Source: Haloferula sp. BvORR071
GTDB taxonomy: Bacteria > Verrucomicrobiota > Verrucomicrobiia > Verrucomicrobiales > Akkermansiaceae
Length of the DNA stretch: 49,692 nt
Reading direction: 5' to 3'
Assembly (NCBI RefSeq): GCF_000739615.1
Contig: NZ_BATP01000044.1
Coordinates: 1 to 49,692, forward strand
Below are positions 32,159 through 40,698 of this stretch, piece by piece. Numbering within the stretch: position 1 is the first letter of the stretch; every line of letters starts with the position of its first letter. Below the pieces are notes generated by a model. It did no database searches. It was not told where the DNA came from and saw nothing but the letters and a program-made list of their open reading frames with translations. Made by a program: the position numbers and the translations under genes.

Positions 32159-33760
32159 ATGAATCCCCCCCAAAATTCGCTGCATTCTGCCGTACCTGGC
32201 GGTGCAGAGGCCGCCTATGCGCCCGGCTCTGCCGCCGCGGCTGCAAGCGCCATCGAAACCCCGGCCGCCGTCGCGACGGGCTCTGAGCCGACGGTCAAAC
32301 CGAAGGAACGCTTCGTCTATCTGGATGCGATGAAGGGGGTGATGATCCTCTGGGGCATCCCGGTGCACGCGTGTGTGATCAGCCACTCGAAATTTTTCCA
32401 CCTAGTCTCCGACATCTCGAACTGCGTGCGGATGGAGGCCTTCTTCATGATCTCCGGTTTCCTCTCATACATGCTGGTGAAGCGCTACGGGGCGGGGACG
32501 ATCATGAAGAAGCGGACGATCGCCACGGGCATCCCGTTTCTGACGGTGGTGCTGCTGCTGAACCCGATCACGAACTGGCTGATCCTGCACTATCAGGCGG
32601 GGAAGATGGGAGTCCCCGCGCCGACGCTGGGTGAGTTTTTCACGGGGAAGATCCCGGTGGAGTTTTTTGCCGAAGGGGCGCCGACCTGGAACTGGCATTT
32701 GCACATTTGGTTCCTGGCGGTGCTGCTGTGTCTGGCCTCGCTCTCCGCGCCGATCATGACGGTGCTGGACCGGGCGAAGGCGACGTTGAAAGGCGTAACG
32801 GCACGGATGCCGGACTGGCTGCTGCTGACGCTGACAGGAACGGTGGCGGTGGTCTGCTGTGTGGCGGCGCGGATGGGCTATGAGGTGGCGGTGAAGCCCT
32901 TCGTCTCGCCGTCCTTCCACTATCCACTGCGGATGGTGGGGTATTACTTTGCGTTCTTCGCGATGGGCATGGCGATGTTCACTTCATCGCGACTGCTGAA
33001 GATTTTCACCCGCTTCCATTGGATGCAGTTGGGGCTGGGCTGCGTGCTCTTGTGGGCGGCGCGGTTATTCCAAGCTGCGGTGAAGGATGGTGGCGTGGGT
33101 GCTTGGCCGGTGGCGGATCACCCGATGCTGAAGAAGCTGGCGGAGGTGGTGGGGCTCTCGGCGGAGGTGTATCTGGCGGTGGTATTCGTGCCGGTGCTGT
33201 TCACCTTCTTCAAGCGCTTCTGCTCCGGGACGGAGGGGACGATGCGGCTGTCCGCGGTGCACTGGGTGAATCTGGTGGCGAGTGCCGGGCTGCTGTTTGC
33301 GGCGACGAAGTTTGAGTATTTGCTGCCTTCCGGTGTGAACTCGTGGAGCGAGATTCCGCTGGCGATGCCGGCCTTTGTGGACCGGATCTGGCTGACGCCT
33401 GCGAAGGTGTCGGAGTTTGTGATGCTGGGGGTGGAGGGCTACTTCTTCGTGATGGTGTGCCTGGTGATCTTCGGGCTCTTCGAGCGCTTCGTGAAGAAGG
33501 CGGGCGCGCCGATGCACTTCGTGGCGGAGTCGGCCTTCTGCGTGTATCTCTTCCACTACCTGGTGATCTACCTGAATGCTTTCTGGCTGCGGGACTGGGT
33601 GGGGATCAAGAATGACTACGCGCTGTCCTTCCTGGTGGTGCTCTTCACCACCGCGATCACGATGCTGACCTATGAGTATGCGGTGAGCCGGAATCCGGTG
33701 CTGAAGTGCCTTTTCCTCGGGAAGATCCCGAAGAAGGAGAAGGCGAAGTCGGCGGCGTGA
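32159..33760 (+). CDS. Acyltransferase-3 family membrane protein
   Basis: Start chosen at the ATG at 32159 (MNPPQNSLHSAVPGGAEAAY), giving 533 aa; the open frame upstream overlaps the ligase gene. After an Ala/Pro-rich cytoplasmic leader of about 48 residues comes the family start motif RFVYLDAMKGVMILWGIPVHA, with the histidine expected in the active site. RMEAFFMISGFLSYMLVKR follows and then about nine more membrane helices. Members transfer acetyl, succinyl or other acyl groups to sugars or glucans at the inner membrane (OpgC and OafA-like). The closing KIPKKEKAKSAA is a basic cytoplasmic tail. Likely works with the AMP-ligase directly upstream. Confidence 0.89.
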   Translation: MNPPQNSLHSAVPGGAEAAYAPGSAAAAASAIETPAAVATGSEPTVKPKERFVYLDAMKGVMILWGIPVHACVISHSKFFHLVSDISNCVRMEAFFMISGFLSYMLVKRYGAGTIMKKRTIATGIPFLTVVLLLNPITNWLILHYQAGKMGVPAPTLGEFFTGKIPVEFFAEGAPTWNWHLHIWFLAVLLCLASLSAPIMTVLDRAKATLKGVTARMPDWLLLTLTGTVAVVCCVAARMGYEVAVKPFVSPSFHYPLRMVGYYFAFFAMGMAMFTSSRLLKIFTRFHWMQLGLGCVLLWAARLFQAAVKDGGVGAWPVADHPMLKKLAEVVGLSAEVYLAVVFVPVLFTFFKRFCSGTEGTMRLSAVHWVNLVASAGLLFAATKFEYLLPSGVNSWSEIPLAMPAFVDRIWLTPAKVSEFVMLGVEGYFFVMVCLVIFGLFERFVKKAGAPMHFVAESAFCVYLFHYLVIYLNAFWLRDWVGIKNDYALSFLVVLFTTAITMLTYEYAVSRNPVLKCLFLGKIPKKEKAKSAA

Positions 33761-33819
33761 GGTTCCGCGGGCGATGTGAACTTGGGGCTTGGAATCCGGG
33801 GATTCCGGGTGCAGGTTCC

Positions 33820-34220
33820 GCGCGCCGCTCTCCGGGTGATCGCAGTCCTGCCTTCGGGCAGGGGTGAGGAAAGTCCGGACACCGCAGGGCAACGCGCCCC
33901 TTGAAAAAGGGGGACGGCAGCGTCAAGGCTGACGGACAGACAGTGCAGCAGAGAGCATACCGCCGATGGCCCGCAAGGGATCAGGTAAGGGTGAAAGGGT
34001 GGGGTAAGAGCCCACCGCGTGTCCGGGTAACCGGCGCGGCACGGTAAACCTCGCGTGGTGCAAGACAGAACAGGGGAAGGGCTGCCCGCCCGTCGTATCT
34101 CCGGGTATTAGTCGCAGTCCGCGCAAGCGGGCTCCCGCGCTCCGGCGCGGGGAGAGAAATGATCATCGAGCTCCGCAAAGGCGGGGTAGACAGAATCCGG
34201 CTTACAGGAGAGCGGCCGCC
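33820..34220 (+). ncRNA. rnpB: RNase P RNA, bacterial type A
   Basis: The catalytic RNA of RNase P, which trims the 5' leaders of tRNAs. Universally conserved core strings are present: gaggaaagtccggac at 33866-33880 near the 5' end and acagaatccggcttac at 34190-34205 near the 3' end. A perfect P1 helix joins the ends (gccgctctcc at 33824-33833 with ggagagcggc at 34207-34216). The interior has the agagcatac- and ggtaagagcccacc-type core pieces. The length of about 400 nt is normal. The exact ends are estimated from P1. A TTTTTCTTTT run at 34221-34230 follows directly and probably ends transcription. Confidence 0.96.
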
Positions 34221-34240
34221 TTTTTCTTTTCGGAAACGCA

Positions 34241-34271
34241 GATAGGTCCTACGGGACTCATAGGACCTATC
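34241..34271. repeat. Inverted repeat behind rnpB
   Basis: Perfect 11-bp arms gataggtccta (34241-34251) and taggacctatc (34261-34271) around a 9-nt loop. It lies between the rnpB T-run and the convergent SPFH gene. There is no T-run on either side, so it is not an ordinary terminator. A related cctataggtcc string occurs at 7088-7098. Confidence 0.8.
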
Positions 34272-34299
34272 GCGGAATCGGGTGATCTGTTAGGGATCC

Positions 34300-35304
34300 T
34301 TATCGGATCGGCGGAGGCACCAGGCCTTGTAGGCCACTATCCTGCTTGGCAGTGTCCAGGATCTTCGCGAGGCCTGCGACGGTGCCGCCGATGTCGCTGA
34401 GATTTTGCGGGATGATCATGGTGTTGGTCTGCTTGGCGAGGTTGCCGAACTGGGTGACGTACTGCTCGGCGATGCGGAGGTTCACGGCGTCCTTGCCGCC
34501 GGGTTGTTGGGTCGCGATGGCGATGCGCATGATGCCTTCGGCGGTGGCGTTGGCGAGGAGTTCGATCTCGCGGGCCTTGCCCTCGGCTTCGTTGATCTGG
34601 CTCTGCTTCTTGGCCTCGGATTGCTTGATGACTTCCTGCTTCTGGCCTTCGGCGACGTTGATCTGGGCTTCGCGTTGGCCTTCGGAAAGGGCGATGGTGG
34701 CGCGGCGTTCGCGCTCGGCACGCATCTGCTTTTCGAGCGCGTCTTGGACCGACTGCGGTGGCTTGATGTTGGCGATCTCGTAGCGGGTGATCTTCAGGCC
34801 CCAAGGTTCGGAGGCCTTGTCGAGGGCCTCGATCACCTGAGCGTTGATGGTGTCGCGCTCCTCGAATGTCTTGTCGAGTTCGAGCTTGCCGATCTCCGAG
34901 CGCAGGGTGGTCTGCGCGAGTTGGCTGGCGGCGTAGTAGTAGTTGTCGATGCCGTAAGAAGCGAGCTTGGGGTCGAGGACCTGCATGTAGAGCAGGCCGT
35001 CGATCTCGATCGCGATGTTGTCCTTGGTAATGCAGAACTGCGGCGGCACATCCATGGCGATTTCCTTCAGCGAGTGCTTGTAGGCGACGCGGTCGATGAA
35101 GGGGATGGTGATGTGGAGGCCAGCGTCGAGGGTCTTGTGGTACTTGCCAAGGCGGTCGACGATGTAGGCCTGCCGCTGCGGGACGATGCGGGCGGTCATG
35201 AGCAGCGCGATGACCAGCACGGCGGCGAAGCAGATGGCGAGGACGGTGACGAAGGTGGTGCCGGCATCGCTCAGCGCGAGCAGGGAGAACAAGGTGTCAT
35301 TCAT
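34300..35304 (-). CDS. SPFH/Band-7 membrane protein (paraslipin-like)
   Basis: Start chosen at the ATG at 35304 (MNDTLFSLLALSDAGTTFV), giving 334 aa. One transmembrane helix at about 17-40 (VTVLAICFAAVLVIALLMTA), then the SPFH domain: IVPQRQAYIVDRLGKYHKTLDAGLHITIPF in part, VQVLDPK-type and YAASQLAQTTLRSEIGKLELDKTFEERDTIN in part. A long Glu/Gln/Ala-rich coiled coil follows (QREAQINVAEGQKQEVIKQS), then a hydrophobic/Gly tail ending LQGLVPPPIR. These proteins form large membrane rings that organise proteins and lipids. The upstream nfeD gene, 56 bp away on the same strand, is its standard partner. Confidence 0.94.
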   Translation of the reverse strand: MNDTLFSLLALSDAGTTFVTVLAICFAAVLVIALLMTARIVPQRQAYIVDRLGKYHKTLDAGLHITIPFIDRVAYKHSLKEIAMDVPPQFCITKDNIAIEIDGLLYMQVLDPKLASYGIDNYYYAASQLAQTTLRSEIGKLELDKTFEERDTINAQVIEALDKASEPWGLKITRYEIANIKPPQSVQDALEKQMRAERERRATIALSEGQREAQINVAEGQKQEVIKQSEAKKQSQINEAEGKAREIELLANATAEGIMRIAIATQQPGGKDAVNLRIAEQYVTQFGNLAKQTNTMIIPQNLSDIGGTVAGLAKILDTAKQDSGLQGLVPPPIR

Positions 35305-35360
35305 GGCAGTGGAGGAGAGGCAGAGTGGGAAATCGAATCGTAGCGGGTCTAACAAATGAA

Positions 35361-35804
35361 TCAGAGGCGGGGGCGAACGTGGAAGGTGAGGCCTTCGCGG
35401 CGCTCGATGATGACGGTGGCACCCGCGGGCACGGCGACTTCGCTACGGGCGTTCCAGTTCGCGCCCTTGATCTCGACCTTGCCGGGGCCGCCCAAGCCGG
35501 GCAGGGAGGTGATCACGCGGGCTTCGCGGCCGATGAAGTCGTCATCGCCGCCATTGATATCGCGGGAATTGCCGACGAACCATTGCTTCACGAAGCGGCG
35601 CAGGCCGAAGAGCAGGACCACCGAGCTAATGCTGAAGACGGTGAACTGCGAGCCGAGGCCCGTTGTCAGGTCTGCCCAGGTGGTGAGCGAGGTGATGACC
35701 GCGCCGAGGCCGAAGAACACGATGATCACCCCTGGGGCAGCGAATTCGAGGAGGATCAGCAAGACTCCGGCGAGGAGCCAGATGGTTTTCGGGTCGAGTG
35801 GCAT
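35361..35804 (-). CDS. NfeD-like protein, short form
   Basis: Start chosen at the ATG at 35804 (MPLDPKTIWLLAGVLLILLEF), giving 147 aa; the much longer open frame upstream is unconserved and would overlap a divergent gene. Membrane helices at about 7-30 and 33-75 are followed by a C-terminal OB-fold (FIGREARVITSLPGLGGPGKVEI, WNARSEVAVPAG, VIIERREGLTFHVRP). It is the short NfeD class that lacks the N-terminal serine-protease domain. It precedes the SPFH gene by 56 bp, the classic NfeD-SPFH operon, where NfeD is thought to help stabilise or modulate the ring. Confidence 0.93.
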   Translation of the reverse strand: MPLDPKTIWLLAGVLLILLEFAAPGVIIVFFGLGAVITSLTTWADLTTGLGSQFTVFSISSVVLLFGLRRFVKQWFVGNSRDINGGDDDFIGREARVITSLPGLGGPGKVEIKGANWNARSEVAVPAGATVIIERREGLTFHVRPRL

Positions 35805-35860
35805 GGAGAAATGAAGGGCTTTCGGTACAGAACCTAACACTGGGACGGGGAGCCGCGAAT

Positions 35861-35884
35861 TACAATTTCGGCCGCGGGATGGAA
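35861..35884 (+). promoter_or_regulatory. Conserved upstream block, copy 1
   Basis: tacaatttcggccg followed by cgggatggaa, 61 bp before the first pseudo-archaemetzincin gene. About 20 of 24 bases match a block before the second paralog. TACAAT could be a -10 box, but no clear -35 is seen, so an operator or RNA leader is also possible. Confidence 0.5.
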
Positions 35885-35921
35885 GGCGGGCGGGCTTCGG
35901 AATTGCTTCCGGGAGCGGGGA

Positions 35922-37457
35922 ATGGGATGGGTTTGGGCGATTTCCGCCAAGCGTCCATTCCTGATCCTGTTTTGCGAACTGGTCCCGATCGCGGGAGGAG
36001 GGTTTGCGGCTGCGGGGTTCTTGGCCTTGATCGGGCTGGGTCTGATCGCTCCCCCGTGGATCTGGGTGGCCGCAGGCTTGTTCATGATGAGCCTGACGCT
36101 CAGTGGGATCCTGAGCTTTTTGCGCATGAGGCGCGGTTCGGATCTCAAGGCGGACAAGAGCGACGAATTCGACGACGAGGACAGCGAGTTCCTGCGGCGG
36201 ACCTCGCACCCAATTTACGGTGAGCAGGCGCGGCGCGACCTCCTCGCGGGCATTGCGATGTGGTGGGTTGCGGTGCCTGCGCTGATCTTTGGGGTATGGG
36301 CCTGGTCGGAGCCGGTGCTGGATTGGAGCAATCCCTTGGACTGGCGACAGGTGCTGTGCATTGCGGCGGGTGTCCTTCTATTCGCCAAGCTGGGTTCCGC
36401 TCATCTCTTGGAGCCGCAGAAACGCACATGGTTGCGGGCGATCCTGGCGGTTGCGGTGGTGGCTGTCTTGGTCGCCGGCTTGTGGGAGCGGCATCCCTAT
36501 CTTCTGCCCGGCTATCCGGACGCTGCGCGGGTGAAGGTGGAGCAACTTTTCAAATCCGGGGATCTCAAGAGCTACCACTATCACACCGCTGCGCTGACGA
36601 AGTATGCGCAGGAACTTGAGGGCAAGGGGGAGATCCAGAAGGCGGGCGATCTCTTCAACATCGCGAGCCGGGTGGACGTGACCGATGCCGGACTGCAGGA
36701 GAACTTCGCCAAGTTCCTCACGAGGCATGCGCCTGCGGGGGAGGATGCGGTTTTCTATCAGAGGGCGGCGGAGATCCGCTCGGGGGCGGCGCTGAAGGCC
36801 TCGCGGGAGCCCTATGCGATCGATCCCCACGGTCCGCTGCCGATGTTGATGCCGGACAGTCCGCTGGAGCATGCGGTGGTGCTGGTGGCCGACCAGGATA
36901 CGTCGCCCGAGTTGCTCGATCTCGTGGGCCATGTGTTGGGCGATGAGCTCAAGCTGCCTGTCTATCGTTACCCGTTGGGCGTGGATTTCTCGAAGGTGGC
37001 GGGAAGAGGCCGCGGGGAAGATGGGCCGCAGATGCGCATTGATCAGGCTTGGGCGGCGGTGGCGGCGCAGATCCCAATCTCCCCGTTGGAGCCGCGGCAG
37101 TACCTAGTGATCACGGTGCGGGATCTGTATGCCGATGGCGTGAACTACCTCTACAACAGCGCGACGATTCCCGGCTGTGGGATCGCTTCCTACCAGCGCT
37201 TGGGCAAGCGCTATGATCCCTGCAATGACCGCGATTTGCTGGAGGCACTATGCAAGCAATCGCTGGCCACGGTGATTAAGTCGCTGACGCTCTATCCCTG
37301 TCCGGATCTGCGGGATGTGACGGCGTATGTCGATGGTCCGTCGCAGCTTGGGCGGAAGGGGCGTCATGCGCTGCCGGCGACGCTGTCGGCTTATCGATAC
37401 GAGGCGGAGAATTGGGCCGCAGCGAGGCGGAAGGCACGGGAAATGAGAGGGCAGTAG
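35922..37457 (+). CDS. Membrane protein with archaemetzincin-like domain lacking the zinc site, copy A
   Basis: A protein of 511 aa. Two N-terminal helices (about 12-40 and 45-67), an acidic loop, then three more helices (about 109-128, 143-160 and 172-187). ERHPYLLPGYPDAARVKVEQLF follows, then a TPR-like helical region at about 215-290. About 315-490 aligns by eye with archaemetzincin: LLDLVGHVLGDELKLPVY, QYLVITVRDLYADGVNYLYNSA (the DLYxxGxNxxxxxA signature at 401-414), SYQRL and YPCPD at 458-462. Where that family has HExxHxxGxxHC, this protein has SLATVIKSLTLYPC, so no zinc ligand remains. It is probably a non-catalytic receptor or scaffold. Function unknown. Confidence 0.78.
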   Translation: MGWVWAISAKRPFLILFCELVPIAGGGFAAAGFLALIGLGLIAPPWIWVAAGLFMMSLTLSGILSFLRMRRGSDLKADKSDEFDDEDSEFLRRTSHPIYGEQARRDLLAGIAMWWVAVPALIFGVWAWSEPVLDWSNPLDWRQVLCIAAGVLLFAKLGSAHLLEPQKRTWLRAILAVAVVAVLVAGLWERHPYLLPGYPDAARVKVEQLFKSGDLKSYHYHTAALTKYAQELEGKGEIQKAGDLFNIASRVDVTDAGLQENFAKFLTRHAPAGEDAVFYQRAAEIRSGAALKASREPYAIDPHGPLPMLMPDSPLEHAVVLVADQDTSPELLDLVGHVLGDELKLPVYRYPLGVDFSKVAGRGRGEDGPQMRIDQAWAAVAAQIPISPLEPRQYLVITVRDLYADGVNYLYNSATIPGCGIASYQRLGKRYDPCNDRDLLEALCKQSLATVIKSLTLYPCPDLRDVTAYVDGPSQLGRKGRHALPATLSAYRYEAENWAAARRKAREMRGQ

Positions 37458-37470
37458 CAGCTTCTCAAAC

Positions 37471-37494
37471 TACAATATCGGCCGGGGCTTGGAA
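37471..37494 (+). promoter_or_regulatory. Conserved upstream block, copy 2
   Basis: tacaatatcggccg followed by gggcttggaa, 74 bp before the second paralog. Thirteen of the first 14 bases match copy 1 at 35861. Its retention in front of both paralogs suggests separate but common control. Confidence 0.5.
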
Positions 37495-37544
37495 TGCCCG
37501 GTCGCGGGGCTGGGCTTGAATCGGGCAACGATTGGTGGGACTGA

Positions 37545-39080
37545 TTGCGTATCTTCGCGCTGCGCCCATATCTCCTGAAGTTCTGTTGGATGCTTTTCGT
37601 CAAGGGGAGCTTGTTGGCGGCATGCATCGTTGTGTTTCTGTTAGGTGATGGGCGGCTCGGTGAATTGTGGGTGTGGTTTGCGGTGGCCCTTGTCTTGGTG
37701 TCATTGGCGACGGAGGGGATTTTCCAAGTGCTCAAGCTCCGCGAACTGAGGGCGATGGGCTGGGTCGGATCCGAACCGGGGATGGTGACCTACGGGCTGA
37801 GGGAACCGGAGCGGTCGAAGCGGGGTGAGCTCTACTATGCGGAGGAGCGCCAGGAGTGGAAGGTTCGGATCATTGCCCGGTGCATCGCTCTGCCAGCGCT
37901 GGTCTATGCGGTGTGGGTATGGACCGAGCCGGTGCTCGGTTGGTCCAACCGGACGAGTCCGGAGCAGGTGATGCTGATGGTGATCGGCGCGGTGGTGCTG
38001 GCTGGGATTGATCGGATCTTCGCCGACTATCCGCGCAAGGCCGCCTTCCTGAGAAACTCGCCGGTGGCGGCATTCTTGGTCTTGATCATGGGTGGGATCT
38101 ACGAGCGGCATCCGTACTTGCTGCCGAACAATCCGGAAGCCAAGCGCGACAAGGCCGAGCGTTTGATTGCGTGGGGAGATTCCGTGGCGACCCAGCGGCA
38201 TGTGGCGGCGCTAGCCGACTACGGCAACCAACTTGAAGCCGAAGGCAAGATCCGCGAGGCTGGCGAGATGCTCCAGATGGCGGCCCGGGTGGACAACACC
38301 GATGCCGGGCTCCAGGACGCCTACGCCGATTTCCTGGAACAGCATGGCAAGCCGGAGGAAGAGGCGATCTATCGCAAGCTCGCCGCGGACCTGCGCTCCG
38401 GCGCCGCTTTGCAGGTGTCGAATGCACCCTATCAGCTCGACGATGCGCCGGCGCTGCCGCTTCTAACAGCAAACACCCCGCCGGGCCATGCCATCGTCAT
38501 GGTGGCGGATGCCTTGGTGCCGCGGAAGGAACTCGATGCCCTGGGTGCGGTGTTGCGCAAGGAGCTGGTGGTGCCCGTTTATCTCCATCCCCAGGTGATC
38601 CACCAGGGGAGCGTGGGATCCAGGCGCAGCGAGCCCAACCGTGAGAAGCTGTACGCGCAAGAGCAGTGGAAGGTCGCGCTCTCCTGCATGATAGAGCCGC
38701 CGTGGCAGGCTTCCCGGCAGTATCTGGTGGTGGTGGGATTTCAAACCTTCCAGCAAGGCAGAGAATTCGTCTGCGGGGTCACGGTGGCACCCGCGGCGGC
38801 AGTGGTCCATTACCAGCGGCTGGCCGGCGACCAGATCCCCGGATCGGATGCGCGCCTGTGGGATGAGCTGTGCAAGACCTCGATCGCTGCTGCGATCCGG
38901 ACCTTCACCATCTATCCTTGCCCCGATACCCGAGACGTCACCGCCCAAGTATACTGGCGGAGGGATCTGGAGAAGCTCGGCCGGCGCCCGCTGCCGGCCA
39001 CGCTGGGTGCCTACCGCCGCGAGGTGGCGCGTTGGCAGGCCAAGGAACTGCCGAGAGCGCGGGAAAAAAGCGCTCGATAA
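37545..39080 (+). CDS. Membrane protein with archaemetzincin-like domain lacking the zinc site, copy B
   Basis: A protein of 511 aa from a TTG start (37545); the next upstream codon in frame is a stop. Same layout as copy A: paired N-terminal helices, VWVWTEPVLGWSN, ERHPYLLPNNPEAKRDKAE, TPR-like AARVDNTDAGLQDAYADFLEQHG, then the pseudo-peptidase domain (PRKELDALGAVLRKELVVPVY, QYLVVVGFQTFQQGREFVCGV, HYQRL). The zinc-binding segment is replaced by SIAAAIRTFTIYPCPD. The DLYxxGxN signature kept in copy A is also gone, so copy B is more diverged. Both copies are exactly 511 aa and share the TACAAT-TCGGCCG block upstream. Confidence 0.76.
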   Translation: MRIFALRPYLLKFCWMLFVKGSLLAACIVVFLLGDGRLGELWVWFAVALVLVSLATEGIFQVLKLRELRAMGWVGSEPGMVTYGLREPERSKRGELYYAEERQEWKVRIIARCIALPALVYAVWVWTEPVLGWSNRTSPEQVMLMVIGAVVLAGIDRIFADYPRKAAFLRNSPVAAFLVLIMGGIYERHPYLLPNNPEAKRDKAERLIAWGDSVATQRHVAALADYGNQLEAEGKIREAGEMLQMAARVDNTDAGLQDAYADFLEQHGKPEEEAIYRKLAADLRSGAALQVSNAPYQLDDAPALPLLTANTPPGHAIVMVADALVPRKELDALGAVLRKELVVPVYLHPQVIHQGSVGSRRSEPNREKLYAQEQWKVALSCMIEPPWQASRQYLVVVGFQTFQQGREFVCGVTVAPAAAVVHYQRLAGDQIPGSDARLWDELCKTSIAAAIRTFTIYPCPDTRDVTAQVYWRRDLEKLGRRPLPATLGAYRREVARWQAKELPRAREKSAR

Positions 39081-39130
39081 GTCCGTGCAGCGGGCTTGGC
39101 GCGGGCCGATTCTTCTCCCACGCTCGCGCC

Positions 39131-40690
39131 GTGACCACTTGGGAAGCCGCTTGTTCCGCCATCAATACCTGTTTGCGCCAGGGCGTTCGTGAATTCGTCG
39201 TCTGCGCCGGGGCGCGGAATGCGGCGCTGGTGGAGGTGCTGGCACGCGCGGAGGCGGCAGGTGAGGCACGGCTGTGGCGGCACTTCGAGGAGCGCAGCGC
39301 GGGCTTTTTCGCGCTGGGGCGGACGATGGCGACGGGCGAGGCCTGCGCGGTGGTGACGACCAGTGGCACCGCGGTGGCCGAACTGCTGCCAGCCGTGGTG
39401 GAGGCCTTTTATCAGGCGCGGCCCCTGCTGGCGCTGACGGCGGACCGGCCGGAGCGCTTCCGGGGCACGGGGGCGCCGCAGGCAATCACGCAGCCGGGGA
39501 TCTTCGGCGAGCACGCGGGTGATGGCGATATTGCGGAGTGGCTGCAGCGCGGGCCATGGCACTGGAATGTGGAGTTGGAGGAGGATTTCCAGCCGGGCGA
39601 GTGGATCGCTCCAAGCGACGATGAATTGCGCGAAATCCCGCCGCCGAACTTCTCCGTTGCCGCGCTCGCCCACTGGCTGCGCGAGGATCTTTACCGTGGC
39701 CTGGTCGTGATGGTCGGTGATCTCGAGCCGGAAGATCAGGAACCCGTTTTCCACCTTTGCATCGGCTTGGGTGTGCCAGTGGCGGTGGAGGCGACCAGCG
39801 GCTTGCGCGAGGCGCTGGGTGAAATCTGCCTGCCCGATCCCGACCGGATGCTGCGCGAGTGCCCGCCGGGCAAGGTGCTGCGGATCGGAGGGGTGCCGAG
39901 CGGGCGCTTCTGGCGCGATCTCGAGGATTTGCCGGAGACCGAGGTCTGGAACATCACCCGCACCGGCTTCCCCGGCCTGGCGCGGAAGTGCGAGACCATC
40001 ACCTCGCCGGTGGGACGGGCGATCAAGGGCTTGGGCGATGTTGAGAAGGCGGGCGACGCGCTCGACTATTTCCGTCGTACTTCGCGGCGCGCGGGCGAGA
40101 TCGAGGATATGCTGGAAGCGTATCCGGACAGCGAGCCGGGACTGCTGCGGGTGCTCTCCGCCTATGCCTCCACGGGTTCCTCCCTGTATCTCGGTAACAG
40201 CATGCCGATCCGTGAGTGGAATCTCTTCGCGCAGCGCGGCAAGCCAGTGACCGATGTGCGTGCGAATCGCGGCGCGAATGGCATCGATGGCCAGCTTTCG
40301 ACCTGGCTCGGCTGGACCGCGGATGTCGAGGACGCGTGGTGTCTGGTGGGCGATCTAACCGCGCTCTACGACCTCGCCGCGCCGGCGTGGCTCGGGCAGA
40401 TCGAGCGCAAGGGGCGGGTGCTGGTGGTGATCAACAACGGCGGCGGACAGATCTTCTCACGCTTGCCGCGGCTTGATGCGATGCAAGACCGCGCGAAGGA
40501 GCTGATGCTGAACCCACACGAGCTGCGCCTGGAAGGCTGGGCGACGATGTGGGGGATGAAGTATCTGCGGGTCGAGAGCGAGGAAGGCTTCGATGCGCTG
40601 GAACCTGGTGAGGCTACGCTCTTGGTGGAGGTGATCCCGAATGGGGAAGAGAGCGCGGCTTTCTGGAAGGCATGGGACACGGCCCGTTGA
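39131..40690 (+). CDS. menD: 2-succinyl-5-enolpyruvyl-6-hydroxy-3-cyclohexene-1-carboxylate synthase
   Basis: Start chosen at GTG 39131 (TTWEAACSAINTCLRQGVREF), giving 519 aa; the frame extends upstream into the previous gene but that part is unconserved. MenD is the ThDP-dependent enzyme that joins isochorismate and 2-oxoglutarate in menaquinone synthesis. Seen: the ThDP-activating glutamate in HFEERSAGFF (about 52-61), VTTSGTAVAELLPAVVEAF, LTADRPERFRGTGAPQ, the late LGNSMPIREWN and DVRANRGANGIDGQLST, and the ThDP/Mg GDLTALYDLAAP with INNGGGQIF. Slightly short for MenD but all blocks are present. menH lies 8.5 kb downstream at the window edge, so the pathway genes are near but not in one operon. 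Confidence 0.95.
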   Translation: MTTWEAACSAINTCLRQGVREFVVCAGARNAALVEVLARAEAAGEARLWRHFEERSAGFFALGRTMATGEACAVVTTSGTAVAELLPAVVEAFYQARPLLALTADRPERFRGTGAPQAITQPGIFGEHAGDGDIAEWLQRGPWHWNVELEEDFQPGEWIAPSDDELREIPPPNFSVAALAHWLREDLYRGLVVMVGDLEPEDQEPVFHLCIGLGVPVAVEATSGLREALGEICLPDPDRMLRECPPGKVLRIGGVPSGRFWRDLEDLPETEVWNITRTGFPGLARKCETITSPVGRAIKGLGDVEKAGDALDYFRRTSRRAGEIEDMLEAYPDSEPGLLRVLSAYASTGSSLYLGNSMPIREWNLFAQRGKPVTDVRANRGANGIDGQLSTWLGWTADVEDAWCLVGDLTALYDLAAPAWLGQIERKGRVLVVINNGGGQIFSRLPRLDAMQDRAKELMLNPHELRLEGWATMWGMKYLRVESEEGFDALEPGEATLLVEVIPNGEESAAFWKAWDTAR

Positions 40691-40698
40691 GGGCAGGC

